Counted from the first letter of the stretch, positions 9,921 to 22,819 are shown. The stretch is 64,000 nt of DNA from Paulinella micropora (GCA_009731375.1 BJOX01000198.1:543174-607173), one strand, 5' to 3'. A program made the numbers and translations. Notes: a model not told the origin generated them from the sequence alone.

Positions 9921-10739
9921 TTGTTACACCAGACAAAGTACCAGAAACAGGTTTTGAAGGATGTAGGATACGCAGAGGCCCGCCCACTTAGTACGCCTAG
10001 CGCCGAGCACGAGCCAGAGCCCATGCAAGAGAATAGCGCTTTGCGAAAGCATTCAATACCTAGTTTGGTAGGTAAAGCTCTATTCTTGTCCAAAATGACT
10101 AGACCGAACATAGATCAGGCGTTGAACGCAGCTAGCGTCATGCAGACCATAGATGTAGGACTCACCTATGCCATGTTAGGACGTATCTTTAGATATCTAG
10201 TAGGTTCGTATAGAGGGATAGCTTTCCATGGACCGAAGTCCTCTCAAGAGGCAAGGACATATCCGACTCTCACTTTATGGCCGGACGCAGCCCACAAAGT
10301 CTGTAAGAAGACTGGTAAGTCGAGGACAGGTTACCTAGTGTTATGGGGAGGTGACCCAGTAGCTTGGTTATCGAAACGGCAATGTAGAATAGCTTTAAGC
10401 TCTAATGACGCTGAAATCTTCGCAGCAGCAGAGTGTATTAGGGAGGGATTAGCTCTTAGACAAATAACAGAGGAATTAGATATAGCCCAGAAAGGACCTA
10501 TAGAACTGTTTGAGGATAATGCACAGACTATACTTGCAGCTGAGAGAGGGATGTCAGGACCACGCACTAAACATCTTCCTTTAGAACTACATTTCATACA
10601 TCATGCACAACGTGATAAAGAGATAAAGTTTGTAAAGGTAGGGACTAAGAAGCAGTTAGGAGACGTATTAACCAAACACGTACATAAAGACCAATTTGAG
10701 TACTTAGTCAGTAAGTTTATGGTTAAGTTAGACGGATAG
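9921..10739 (+). pseudogene. Copia RNase H domain and pol C-terminus
   Basis: LHQTKYQKQVLKDVGYAEA and LSTPSAEHE are the RT-RNase H connection. RNase H motifs follow: DAAHKVCKKTGKSRTGYLV, WLSKRQCRIALSSNDAE, LFEDNAQTILA, PRTKHLPLELHFI and QLGDVLTKHV. All are standard in Ty1/copia pol. The domain itself is intact over 272 codons to the stop at 10739, although it is cut off from a functional start. Confidence 0.88.
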
Positions 10740-11441
10740 GCGTTTTATTTTCGAAAACTCGCAAATTTCCGCTAAGTCAATTCACTATGCCTTGTGTTGT
10801 CAGTTTTTCTTTTCTTTTCTTTTCTCAGTTTGCAGCATGTTCGACAAATTGTTTTATTCGACCACTTCGACTTCATCCGTTGACTTCAATTCGAGCGTTT
10901 AGAATGGAGCGGCAGCATTACAAGCTCAATCGGCCATTAACGACGAGAGCGGGATTTATAGACCAACTACGTGATCGAGCTGTTTGTTTCGTGGAGATCA
11001 TCGTGGAGACTTCATTTTCTGCGACACGTTGGATCGCATCGGAGCGAGCGAGTCATGGCGTCCTCACGGGAGAGTGTTTACTTCATTCGTGATATTGTAC
11101 TTACGCGAGCCTATTAAGAGGCGATATAAGGCGATTATGGCCATGAAAGTTGGGTAATTTACGTCATTTGTACGTCCATAATTGTTATTACTGGTATGGC
11201 GGACTGAGTTATAACGATTTAATCGATTTTACAAGTCGAGATGCTCATATTGAGTGGCGAGTCGTATTCACTCTGGACTTTCATCGATGTGTAATGATTT
11301 TACGTTTTGAGTCGCGTATTGATTTGTTTCACTTAATTTTAAGTCGTCACGTTCAATCGACTCAACCTATCTAATTGTAATATATTAATATAACGAGGCG
11401 TTACGCGTTAATCGCACTATTGACATTGATCTAAGGGGGAG
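10740..11441 (+). other. Copia 3' internal non-coding region and polypurine tract
   Basis: About 700 bp lie between the pol stop and the polypurine tract at 11432-11441. A frame of about 100 codons from 10787 has no recognisable domain and no envelope-like features, so it is treated as untranslated element sequence. Confidence 0.5.
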
Positions 11442-11755
11442 CGTTGAAGGAGTGAAACGGACTTAGAGTTTTCGCGTGAAGTTTAGACTAATACAGTTAC
11501 TATTAGTAGCTCAAGTCAATTGTGCGTAACGGTTGTTTTTAGGCATTTCGCATAGGACCAAAGACATTGAGTAGCAGTTACTGTCATAACTGCGCACTTA
11601 CTAGTTTGTCTCTGTTTTGTCTGTCAGTTCTCAGTTCTCAGAGACTGCCAGCGGATTAAAGTGTTGATCGTGCATTCAGACTTCTAGCGGAGTCTCCCGG
11701 CAAACCGCAATATATATTAAGTGTAAGGTAAGGTCCGTGAGTGACCGGTATTTAC
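11442..11755 (+). repeat. Putative 3' LTR of the copia element
   Basis: The segment follows the polypurine tract and begins CGTTGAAGG in place of canonical TGTTGAAGG. It contains a TATA-like ATATATATTA near 11710. With no second LTR in the window for comparison, the right end is a guess. Confidence 0.45.
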
Positions 11756-12028
11756 CTATTCATCGATGTCCAGAAAACTTATGGAAACTGAACTCAAAGT
11801 CATAGAGCATGGTTTCGTCATGCTGTCGGAACAATCCAAGCCCACCATTTTGAGGCACAAAAAGATATGAATTATACTTATTTGGGTTTTGTTTGTAATT
11901 TAAGACGTTGCCGGTGAATTGGATTGTGACGTTGGATCCTTGGATGTGGGTCTGGGATCCAGACCAAAAATTATCACTTATTACCGGTAGGATTCTAGGA
12001 TTCTAGTTATTAGGATCCCGACGGTAAT

Positions 12029-12059
<31 letters not shown>

Positions 12060-12231
12060 TAATAATAATAATAATAATAACAATAATAATAATAATAATA
12101 TAGTAAAAAACAATAGATGACATGAGAAACGGTAGCTCTGCCAGTGAGACCCAACTTGGCCATAGCTATGCTATCAGTCTTGGTCGGCTCGCCCATCGTG
12201 ACTCCACAGTGTGTGTGATGGCTTGTATCAC
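11756..12231. other. Spacer with an imperfect (AAT)n tract
   Basis: A short plus-strand frame near 11768-11872 (RKLMETELKVIEHGF) could be an exon but is unsupported by splice context. GGATCC-rich repeats lie at 11930-12020, and an (AAT/AAC)n tract runs 12029-12101. The rest is the 3' flank of the minus-strand gene described next. Confidence 0.4.
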
Positions 12232-12654
12232 TCACTCTGTTTTCTGTCGCTTCCACGCTGGTGACCACATGCTCTGGCTGTCCTCCCAGTCGGAGTCGCA
12301 CCAAATATCATCAAAAAAGATGCCATCAATTAAAAACAACTGAAAGGCTTCAGAAGACGCAGCAGAAGGAGGAGAAGGAGGAGGAGTAGGAGTAGGAGGA
12401 GTAGAAAGAGTAGGTCCAGGACAAAAAAGAGGAAACGGAAGAGAAGGAGGAGGAGAAGGAGGAGGAGGAGGAGGAGGAGGAGAAGAAGAAGAAGAAGCAG
12501 AAGAAGAAGAAGAAGAAGAAGAAGAAGAAGGAAAAGAAGCCGTCGTTTTTGTCTCCCGTCTACGGGCGGCTTGAGCCCTTGGCGATGTTGCAGTTCGCAC
12601 GCGCACGGGCCTCTCCGGTTCCAGTCCAGGTAAGCTCACCAAATCTTCGCAAAC
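12232..12654 (-). CDS. Terminal exon of a minus-strand spliced gene (Ser/Pro-rich)
   Basis: Read on the minus strand, a good acceptor (CTTTTGGTCAG) at 12655 opens an exon of 141 codons. It starts VCEDLVSLPGLEPERPVRVR, passes a poly-Ser and poly-Pro section encoded by the imperfect GAA/GGA microsatellite of 12360-12535, and ends IWCDSDWEDSQSMWSP AWKRQKTE with a TGA at 12232. The unique ends around a low-complexity middle support a real C-terminus rather than a chance frame. The function is not recognised. Upstream exons are proposed at 12902, 13512, 14077 and beyond. Confidence 0.5.
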   Translation of the reverse strand, partial: VCEDLVSLPGLEPERPVRVRTATSPRAQAARRRETKTTASFPSSSSSSSSSSASSSSSPPPPPPPPSPPPSLPFPLFCPGPTLSTPPTPTPPPSPPSAASSEAFQLFLIDGIFFDDIWCDSDWEDSQSMWSPAWKRQKTE

Positions 12655-12731
12655 CTGACCAAAAGTTCCATTAGTTCTACTACCACTGCTATCCAACTGC
12701 CCGCTACCGCCACCAACACCATTATATTACA

Positions 12732-12800
<69 letters not shown>

Positions 12801-12901
12801 GCTACAATCACCACCACCACCATCACTATCTATCTCTCTATCTCTCTATCCAGACATACAGGTGTACAGATAGAAAGGAAGGTAAATAGAGATATACGCA
12901 C

Positions 12902-13003
12902 CTCTTCATGGATTGTTAGGTTTGAGACATCCATGTCCTTCTTGGCATAGATCACTACTAGATACTTGCGCCCTTCAACCACGTCAAAATGGGGCCGATC
13001 ACT
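12902..13003 (-). CDS. Exon with YLVVI motif (minus-strand spliced gene)
   Basis: This is a 102-base, phase 0-0 exon bounded by TATATAG and GTGCGT on the minus strand. It encodes 34 residues including HFDVVEGRKYLVVIYAKKD. The hydrophobic EGRKYLVVIYA core is echoed by the exon at 14077-14161, so the gene probably carries repeated modules. A long AT and TG microsatellite abuts the acceptor side. Confidence 0.5.
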
Positions 13004-13070
13004 CTATATATTAATATATATATATATATATATGTATATATATTATATATATATATATATGTATATATAT

Positions 13071-13107
<37 letters not shown>

Positions 13108-13224
13108 ATGTGTGTATGTATGTATGTATGTATGCATGTATGCATGTATGTATGTATGTATGTATGTATGTATGCATGTATGTATATTTACATATGAACA
13201 CACAGGTGAGTGGGCGAGAAGAGG

Positions 13225-13266
<42 letters not shown>

Positions 13267-13334
13267 GCTCTATCTATCCATTCATCATCCCACTTTATTA
13301 CCTACCTACGTACCTACCTCCCTACATACCTACA

Positions 13335-13406
<72 letters not shown>

Positions 13407-13511
13407 GAACATTAGGCAAGGAAAAGGGGACCTTCCGGGTCTTGTAGTGAGCCCGCGGCCCTGGCGGCTTGTTGGCTTTTCTCTCCTTGTGCTCTGGGTT
13501 GTAATTCTTAC
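13004..13511. repeat. Compound microsatellite block in an intron
   Basis: Tracts in order are (AT)n 13009-13086, (TG)n, (TATG)n to about 13190, (GA)n 13229-13262, short CTAC repeats, and (CTAT)n 13334-13405. The unique remainder (13406-13511) is intronic relative to the minus-strand gene, although it is also open on that strand. Confidence 0.8.
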
Positions 13512-13578
13512 CCTTGGTCTGGATCCTCAGCATCTTCGCCATGTTGACCTTGCAGCACAGAGTAGAACCAACCATCAC
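13512..13578 (-). CDS. Probable exon of the minus-strand spliced gene
   Basis: On the minus strand the sequence GWFYSVLQGQHGEDAEDPDQ is followed by a GTAAGA donor at 13511. The acceptor is probably one of the AAG/GAG positions near 13575-13580. The composition looks coding and lies in order with the neighbouring exons, but the start is uncertain. Confidence 0.35.
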
Positions 13579-14076
13579 TGATACTCTTCTTAAGTTTGGC
13601 TGTTGTTGTTGGTGTCGTTGTTGTTGTTGTTGTTGTTGTTGTTGTCTGCTGCTGCTGCTGCTGCTGTTATTTTGATGGCTAATATTTCCCTGTTGTGGTT
13701 GCTATTGATTCTTCTTCTTCTTCTTCTTCTTCTTCTTCTTCTTCTTCTTCTTCTTCTTGTCTGCTGCTGCTGCTGCTGCTGTTATTTTGATGGCTAATAT
13801 TCCCCTGTTGTGGTTGCTATTGATTCTTCTTCTTTTTCTTCTTCTTCTTCTTCTTCTTCTTCTTCTTCTTCTTCTTCTTCTTCTTCTTCTTCTTCTTTTC
13901 TTCTTTTTTTTCTTCTTCTTCTTCTTCTTCTTGTTCTTCTTCTTGTTCTTCTTCTTGTTCTTCTTCTTGTTCTTCTTTTTCTTCTTGTTCTTCTTGTTCT
14001 TCTTGATCTTCTTGTTCTTCTTGTTCTTCTTGCTGTTTATGTGACTGCTCCTGCTGCTCGCTAATGTTCAATTTAC
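13579..14076. repeat. TTG/CTG/TTC microsatellite with a 115-bp direct duplication
   Basis: A unit running from the (CTG)n run through TTATTTTGATGGCTAATATT to a TTC tract occurs at about 13643-13717 and again at 13758-13834 with one substitution. (TTC)n with TTG interruptions then runs to 14034. Confidence 0.8.
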
Positions 14077-14161
14077 CTGCAGCTTGCTGTGACCGTCAAC
14101 GGCTTTGATCACGACCAAGTACTCGCCAAACTGAAAGCAGCCGACTTTTCTCAGACTGGAC
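14077..14161 (-). CDS. Exon with YLVVI motif, best-supported exon of the minus-strand gene
   Basis: On the minus strand the exon is bounded by a strong acceptor (TTTTTTTCTAG) and a GTAAAT donor. It is 85 bases long, phase 2 in and phase 0 out, and encodes 28 residues including VGCFQFGEYLVVIKAVDGHS. The FGEYLVVIKA segment parallels EGRKYLVVIYA in the exon at 12902-13003. I cannot name the domain. Confidence 0.5.
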
Positions 14162-14247
14162 CTAGAAAAAAAAGAGAGAGAGAGAGAGAGAGAGTGTGTG
14201 TGTGTGTGTGTGTTTGTGTGTGTGTGAGAGTGTGTGTGTGTGTGTTT

Positions 14248-14289
<42 letters not shown>

Positions 14290-14554
14290 CATTCAGGACA
14301 GATGCAGGAGAGCGGAAGAAGCACGACGAGGAGACGCGACATGTCTTGCAAACTCTGCAATACTCGGCTTATGTTTATCATTTTTGCTTGTTTGCTGAAT
14401 AGCAACATTGGTTACAATCATAACTCGTCAGTCTGTCAAAAAGAAGAAAGAACAAAAAAACGAAAGAAAAAGAAAAACAAAAAGAAGGCAAGAAAGAAAG
14501 AAAGAAAGAGAAAGAAAGAAAGAAAGAAGAAGAAAGAAAGAAAGAAAGAAAGAA

Positions 14555-14586
<32 letters not shown>

Positions 14587-14990
14587 CAAGCCAGAAGAAA
14601 GAAAGAAGACGATGCAAACAAACGAGGGCTACCAAAATGTGGTTTTGCTGCTAGTAATCGCATTTTGTGCTTTCACGTTCCAGATAAGGCGAATCACTTC
14701 CTGCCCAAGGGGAGTAGAGAAGACTGTATCGTTTAACTTTGGTTCTCCCCTTCCATTAGATCCCTTCTTCCGTGGTTTTCCTCTTCCATCAGATCCCTCC
14801 TTCCGCTCACAACCAATTTCAACCCGTAACACCTAGGACACACATCTAACATGCATGATCTGCACATGATACATTCAGGATAATGATAGTACTAATGATC
14901 TTAACTGATCTTGCATCAAAACAATTCCTTGCATCACTTACCTCACGGTACTCTTCTGGGACAATCCGAATAATCTCTTCTGGCTGCACA
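14162..14990. repeat. Intronic GA/TG and GAAA microsatellites
   Basis: (GA)n and (TG)n occupy 14170-14290 and an imperfect (GAAA)n purine tract 14445-14590. The unique part at 14600-14830 has an unsupported minus-strand frame containing a twofold repeat of the GGTTTTCCTCTTCCATCAGAT type. No firm gene is seen. Confidence 0.6.
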
Positions 14991-15410
14991 AAGGCATTAG
15001 TAACATACTTTGTTGTGCCCAGCCTTACATTGTTGCCCTTACCAAGACATCGAACGAAGGCGCTCGAAAATCTGTCTCCTCTTGATCCATCTGGACCTTC
15101 TTCCTCTTCGTCGATCGTGATTTATGACGTCTCCAACCATCTTTCTTCAATCTTGACTGATCCTTGAGTTTACTCAAAGTATTCTCCTTTTACGCTGGAC
15201 TTTACTTTCAATCGGCATTCAATGGGATCCACCCTGACATTAAAACTATGCGTGAAAACTACTGTGGACGGTGGCGCCGAGTTATGCCGAGTTCGCCGAG
15301 TCTTTTTCCCGGAAATACTCAACCGCACTCTGCCCCTTTGCCGGAAATACTCAGGCCCGAATACGGATCCGTTTCCGGAAAGACTCTGTGGCCGTGTCAT
15401 AAATAGTGCC
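14991..15410 (-). CDS. Probable 5' exons of the minus-strand spliced gene
   Basis: Minus-strand coding islands flanked by GT/AG signals are visible. FNVRVDPIECRLKVKSSVKG reads into a GTAAAC donor near 15170. A second island ends SFDVL at a GTAAGG donor near 15042. A 58-bp intron later (ending CTTTGTGCAG) PEEIIRIVPEEYRE runs to a GTAAGT donor near 14943. Donor sites are good; exact exon starts and phase continuity are not settled. An imperfect tandem motif CCGGAAATACTCA lies within 15320-15350. Confidence 0.35.
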
Positions 15411-17640
<2,230 letters not shown>

Positions 17641-18007
17641 CCTGCTTCTTTTCTTATATATCTCTTTCTGAGGAACTTTTCTGTTGAACTTTAGGTTCAG
17701 TTTTCCTTCAGGACTTGCACTGCTGCTCACTTGGGCCAGATCGCATGAATTTATTTCTTCTCAATTTTGATCCTTTTTTCCTTCTTTTCTCTATTAAATC
17801 TTGCTTACTGTAATAAATAAATAAATAAATAAATAAAAAATAAAGGAATAAATAAATGAATAAATGAATAAATGACTAAATAAATAAATAAATAAATATA
17901 CATATATATATATGTGTACATAATAAATAAATAAATAAATAAATAATTAAAAAAAAAACACTTTAGAAAAGATAGAGGAAAATGCTCAAATAGGTATGAT
18001 AAATAAG

Positions 18008-18038
<31 letters not shown>

Positions 18039-18442
18039 GTATATAAATGTATAATTTTTTTTTAAAGCACTTTAGAAAAGATAGAGGAGAATGCTCGAAT
18101 GGATATGAAGAAGGTAGAAAGGAAGAAAAATAAGGGATGGAAGGGGGAAAGAAAGGAAAGGTAGGGAAGGAAAGTGGTGGAGTATGGGAAATACCTCTTT
18201 CGTTGAAATACGCTTTGAAGACAAAGTAAACGCAGTAGATGCAGTGGGTTGTACTTCAAGCACATTCCCCTGCTGGATCCGCCCCTTCGTTGTTCAAATG
18301 GTTGCTAGCTTATTTGGGTATGAACCCGTCATATCTCGGTGAAGGTTGAAGAAGTAGTTGTTGTCATAAGAGCAAGAGTACAAGGAGTCAACAGGGAAGG
18401 AAGTAGAGAGAGACAAGGTGGCTTTCCTGGGATGGCTGACAA
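17641..18442. repeat. (AAAT)n region with a duplicated 50-bp unit and one possible exon
   Basis: AAAT-type repeats span 17810-18050. The unit CACTTTAGAAAAGATAGAGG with its flanks occurs at 17958-17998 and 18067-18108. A plus-strand stretch near 18190-18341 (SFVEIRFEDKVNAVDAVG; WIRPFVVQMVASLFGYEP) ends at a GTGAAG and could be an exon. Nothing else is recognised. Confidence 0.5.
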
Positions 18443-18601
18443 GGAAGAGGAAGAGGAAGAGGAAGAAGAAGAAGAAGAAGAAGAAGAAGAAGAAGAAGAA
18501 GAAGAAGATGTGTGGTGCGTGATACCGAAAAGAATGTGTGACAGGAAAAGGTTGTTGAGAAAGGGAGTGGAAGTTGTTTCTGCTCGATGGTTATGCACAC
18601 A

Positions 18602-18664
<63 letters not shown>
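18443..18664. repeat. (AAG)n and (GATA)n microsatellites
   Basis: A GAA/GGA tract at 18442-18508 would read as poly-Glu after ATGGCTGACAAG, but no other evidence supports coding. (GATA)n runs 18605-18667. Confidence 0.8.
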
Positions 18665-18668
<4 letters not shown>

Positions 18669-19054
18669 TGTTTCGTCTAGGAGCGTCGCATAGCCAAATG
18701 GCCATAAGCGTCCTACCAGGAGGCATCCTCGGCTCAGGCCTGCCTTCGCCTTCCTGGCTCCCTCATAGCCGATGGCCAGCGGAGGGATCCACTCACCAAG
18801 CACGAACGTGCAGGGTGAGTGCCTTTTATGGGCGAGCTCAAAAGAAAAGGCACCTAAAGCCACAGTTACCCATGGAGCAGGGGTAACCAACGGGCAGGTG
18901 CAGCACCCAAAGCCACAGCTACCCATAGTGCAGCCTTGCGAGGTAGCCAACGGGCATGTGGTGCAGTTTGCTCTAGGAGGGCTGGTCTTCATCATAGCCT
19001 TTGTCCCGCCCCCTCGACCAATTGTCTTACATCAAAGGGAGGGACGCCCGACAG
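18665..19054. repeat. 390-bp unique element set between two (GATA)n tracts
   Basis: Unique sequence is bounded on both sides by (GATA)n. It contains an internal tandem duplication of a unit with CACCTAAAGCCACAGTTACC at about 18850 and CACCCAAAGCCACAGCTACC at about 18906. No coding potential is convincing. The boundaries suggest either an inserted short element or conserved intronic sequence. Confidence 0.45.
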
Positions 19055-19103
19055 GATAGATAGATAGATAGATAGATATATAGATAAGATAGATAAGATA
19101 GAT

Positions 19104-19134
<31 letters not shown>

Positions 19135-19186
19135 GTAGGTAGATAGATAGGTAGGTAGATAGATAGGTAGGTAGATAGATAGATAC

Positions 19187-19249
<63 letters not shown>

Positions 19250-19398
19250 CATTCATACATACATGTGACCATGTGTGCACCCAGGAGAGAAATAATATTA
19301 TACTACATTATCGCACAAAATATACACGTGTATGCTTGAAAATGTCGTCCATACTCATCCGATATTGTATAATCGCAAGCATCATGCATACACTGCAG

Positions 19399-19435
<37 letters not shown>

Positions 19436-19446
19436 TNNNNNNNNNN
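19055..19446. repeat. (GATA)n/(GGTA)n tract, poly-C and gap
   Basis: GATA-type repeats run to about 19250, then unique sequence, then a poly-C run directly before the N gap 19437-19446. Confidence 0.9.
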
Positions 19447-19613
19447 CTCAAACTCAAATCACTGATCATGACACGGATATGCTGCATGTTGTTTATGATA
19501 ATACAGACGTATGATACACGTGTATTTATGCATGTATTTCTGTACTCACACGTTAATGAAAATGTGTGTGTGTGCGTGTTGCAACCAGACTTTCTTTTGG
19601 ATTGTGACCCTGC

Positions 19614-20024
19614 TTGGTTCGAATGAAAGAGGAACAGGAGAATTTAGAGGCATCTGGGGAAACCCGAGGCACAGTCGGAGTCGAGTCTGATGATTCTTCG
19701 TCTATTCTTTCTTCATCCCTAAGGCATCAACCCCGAGGAGCACCAGAACCACCACCACTTGACACGGGAGGGGGTGGAGTTGTAGGAGTTTTATATCACC
19801 AAATGGCCATGTTAGGTCTTCAACCCTTATTTTACCCTTTTCAAGCTTTACCTGGGTCACTGCCATGCATAGTTGATCCTTCGTCATTACTAAATTCTTC
19901 ATCAAGGGCGGACCCCACCACCAACGCCATTACTGCTGCTACCGCCACTGCTGCTGCCGTTACTGACAGTAACTCAGGTCCGCTCATTCTTTTAGACGTA
20001 GAGCAACATATATTCACAGCGTAA
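19614..20024 (+). CDS. Hypothetical reading frame with a duplicated N-terminal segment
   Basis: A plus-strand frame from about 19624 to the TAA at 20024 begins KEEQENLEASGETRGTVGVES and continues with PRGAPEPPPLDTGGGG and a neutral Ala/Thr-rich end. The segment LEAS.ETR.TVGVES recurs at 20727-20775 (LEASEETRTVGVESHE), inside a larger duplication, which is why I list it. No domain is recognised. It may be an exon, since no clear promoter is visible and a polypyrimidine tract follows. Confidence 0.35.
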   Translation: MVRMKEEQENLEASGETRGTVGVESDDSSSILSSSLRHQPRGAPEPPPLDTGGGGVVGVLYHQMAMLGLQPLFYPFQALPGSLPCIVDPSSLLNSSSRADPTTNAITAATATAAAVTDSNSGPLILLDVEQHIFTA

Positions 20025-20083
20025 TGTACAAATTTGCTGTGTGCGTACTGTGTATGTAAAATCTCTCTCTCTCTCTCTCTCTC

Positions 20084-20143
<60 letters not shown>

Positions 20144-20416
20144 TGTGTGTGTATCTCTCTCTCTCTCTTCCTTTCTCCTTCCTTGGTTATTCTTTCAAAA
20201 AAACTAAGGATTTGTGTAAAAATCTCCAAAATGCATTGACTTCCCCCCCCCCCACCAGAAAAAAAAAAATCTCCACGGCTCAGTAGGCAGAAATTCCCAT
20301 ACACGTTCAAATCGGTCCCTCGAAAAGCTACAAGCACCAGACTTCGACTTTTTTTTCTACCTTTGCAAACAACAAAACAACAACAGCAAAAACAACAACA
20401 ACAACAACAACAACAA

Positions 20417-20464
<48 letters not shown>

Positions 20465-20574
20465 CTGCCAAAAGCCTTTAAATTTTCGAAGTGTCTCAGA
20501 AGGTGTAGGAGAGAGTGGGGTCGGAGGATTAGAAGGCGGAGGAGAAACTAAATTACATACATACATACATACAT

Positions 20575-20607
<33 letters not shown>

Positions 20608-20654
20608 TATATATGTATATATATATGTCTATATTAGATATATACATATATATG

Positions 20655-20717
<63 letters not shown>

Positions 20718-20864
20718 ATATATTTAGAGGCCTCTGAGGAAACCCGAACAGTTGGAGTCGAGTCTCATGAATTTATGCGTTCTCTTTCATCTCCAACCAA
20801 CGAAACAGAGCGCATCTTAGGTTTGTCAGCCTCCCCTCGTGCTCAGAGTCCAGCTTCAGCTTCT

Positions 20865-20899
<35 letters not shown>

Positions 20900-21532
20900 C
20901 CCCCCTCTTCGATCGATCGATCGATTGATAGATCGATAGAAAGAANNNNNNNNNNGTGAATATAGATATACGCATGTTCATGTATGTATGTATGTATGTA
21001 TGTATGTATGTATGTATGTATGTATGTATGTATGTAGTATATATAAATTTTCACTGCTCAGTAGGACGAAATTCTTAACCGTCCAAATCGGTCTCTCGGA
21101 AAGCTACAAGCACCAGACTTTGCATGTTTTATTCTACTTTTCAAACAACATCAAGAAGAAGAAGAAGAAGAAGAAGAAGGAGGGAGGAGGAGGAGGAGGA
21201 GAAGAAGAAGGAAAAGAAGGAGAAGGAGAAGAAGAAGAAGAAGAAGAAGAAGAAGAAGAAGAAGAAGAAAGAAGAAGAGAAAGAAGAAGAAAGAAGAAGA
21301 AAGAAGAAGAAAGAAGAAGAAAGAAGAAGAAAGAAGAAGAAAGAAGAAGAAAGAAGAAGAAAGAAGAAGAAGAAGAGGAGGAGGAGGAAGAGGAAGAGAA
21401 GAGAGAGAAAGAGAGAGAGAGAGAGAAGGGAAAGAGAGAGAGAGAGATTCCGCCAAAAGCCTAGAAATTTTCGAGTCGTCTCAGAAGGTGTAGGATAGCA
21501 TTGGCTCAGTGGATTAGAAGGCGGGGAGAAAC

Positions 21533-21540
<8 letters not shown>
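20025..21540 (+). repeat. Duplicated segment with internal microsatellites and A-box-like motif
   Basis: Two copies of a roughly 300-bp sequence start CTCAGTAGGCAGAAATTC (20268) and CTCAGTAGGACGAAATTC (21058). They share AAAGCTACAAGCACCAGACTT, a microsatellite core (CAA/GA in one, AAG/GA in the other), GCCAAAAGCC and TCTCAGAAGGTGTAGGA. Each ends in a tRNA A-box-like GGCTCAGTGGATTAGAAGG or its relative. A LEAS-type coding segment lies before each copy. Poly-C and a gap (20946-20955) lie between. Confidence 0.6.
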
Positions 21541-21597
<57 letters not shown>

Positions 21598-21744
21598 ATG
21601 TATGTATGTATATATGTATGTATGTATGTATGTATGTGTGTACGTGTGTGTATGTGTGTATGTATGCGTGCATGCATGTACGTATGTATGTATGTATGTA
21701 TGTGTGTATGTGTGTGTCTGTGCCTGTGTGTGTGTGTGTCTGTG

Positions 21745-21784
<40 letters not shown>

Positions 21785-22170
21785 TTTGTTTGTTTGTATG
21801 TAAGTANNNNNNNNNNGCCCCCCCCCCCCCCCTTTTTTTTTGCCCCCCCTGTATTCATGTACGTGTAGATGTGGATCTGTATTTTTTGTATATGTATATT
21901 AATAGGGATTTGCATATGGATATGTGTTTATGCATATATAAATATATGTATAAAATATAAACAAATATAAAATTAATACATTCATTATATATATATACAT
22001 ATATATATTATATTATATATATAATATATTATATATATACATATTATATATATATATATAATATTATATATATATATGTATATATATGTTGTGTACGTAT
22101 GTGCGCACGTACATTTTGTCTGCATTGATTGCATGTATACATGTGAATCTATGCATGCTTGCATGTGTAG
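21541..22170. repeat. (AT)n, (TG)n and (TATG)n tracts with a gap
   Basis: Alternating AT and TG repeats fill 21541-21790, then the gap 21807-21816, then AT-rich sequence and (AT)n at 21985-22090. No gene is seen. Confidence 0.9.
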
Positions 22171-22360
22171 AAAGCAGCACTCCATGCAATCCTTTCCCAG
22201 AGGAAATAAAACCAGAACACAAAGGGAAAACGTTTGACATCACAAGGAGTACGTTTCACGGTGTTCCCTCGGAAGGGCTACTACGTGCTTTGAACCTCTC
22301 ACGAGTGGAGGAAGTGCAACAATACGACTCTACGAGTCTTCCAAATGAATGCGGCACTTG
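22171..22360 (+). CDS. Exon of an unrecognised plus-strand gene
   Basis: The exon is bounded by GTGTAG and GTAAAT and is open over 190 bases, phase 1 in and phase 2 out. It encodes residues such as STPCNPFPEEIKPEHKGKTF and EGLLRALNLSRVEEVQQYD. The phase-2 end matches the phase-2 start of the next exon at 22820, which supports both. No domain is recognised; it may belong to the large modular gene downstream. Confidence 0.45.
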
Positions 22361-22819
22361 GTAAATACATATGAATACTCTTGGCAAACATACCGCACGC
22401 ACATATGCGCTACCTACAGGCAAAGTGTATAATACATACATGCAGGTATGCATGATTTCATACAAAAAGCGTATGCTTGAATTCACGGGTGCATACATGC
22501 GTACACAAAAAATTACATGCGTACACATACGGCCCTACGAGTCATCGAAAAAATGCGGCAATAATGACGAGTACGTAAATACATACGAATGCTCAATACC
22601 ACACGCACATACGCGCTACAGGCAACTTGTATAATATATGCATACAGGTATGCATCAATTTGTTTGATTTTATACAAGCGTATGCTTCAATTCACGTATG
22701 AATACATGAATACACACAAACATCCAACCCAATCCCGCTTGTCAGTGATTCGTTCATGTACAATGATTATTTACTTCCTCCTTCAGTAAAAAGTGCATTT
22801 GCGCCTGCTGTTTCTCCAG
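22361..22819. repeat. Imperfect 200-bp tandem duplication in an intron
   Basis: Two units at about 22326-22510 and 22527-22720 share CTACGAGTC, ATGCGGCA, CACACGCACATA and GCGTATGCTT in the same order with roughly 75 percent similarity by eye. The first unit begins inside the exon end at 22326. Confidence 0.6.

Larger units (their letters stand above)
7040..11755 (+). mobile_element. Ty1/copia LTR retrotransposon, 5'-truncated and decayed
   Basis: The domain order is copia-type: end of protease, GAG-pre-integrase, integrase, reverse transcriptase, RNase H. No gag, no protease active site and no 5' LTR can be found, so the copy is truncated inside protease. Coding is split by at least four frame breaks (near 7390, 8070, 9735 and 9920) and is not functional as it stands. 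A purine tract TAAGGGGGAG at 11432-11441 precedes CGTTGAAGG, matching the usual PPT plus LTR start except C for T. The 3' LTR would therefore begin at 11442; its end near 11755 is estimated. AT content is higher than in the flanking GC-rich genes. Confidence 0.85.

Noticed and set aside
10787-11092. Envelope-like third ORF of the copia element
   Set aside because: About 100 codons, no signal peptide, transmembrane or conserved motif; decays without flanking support.
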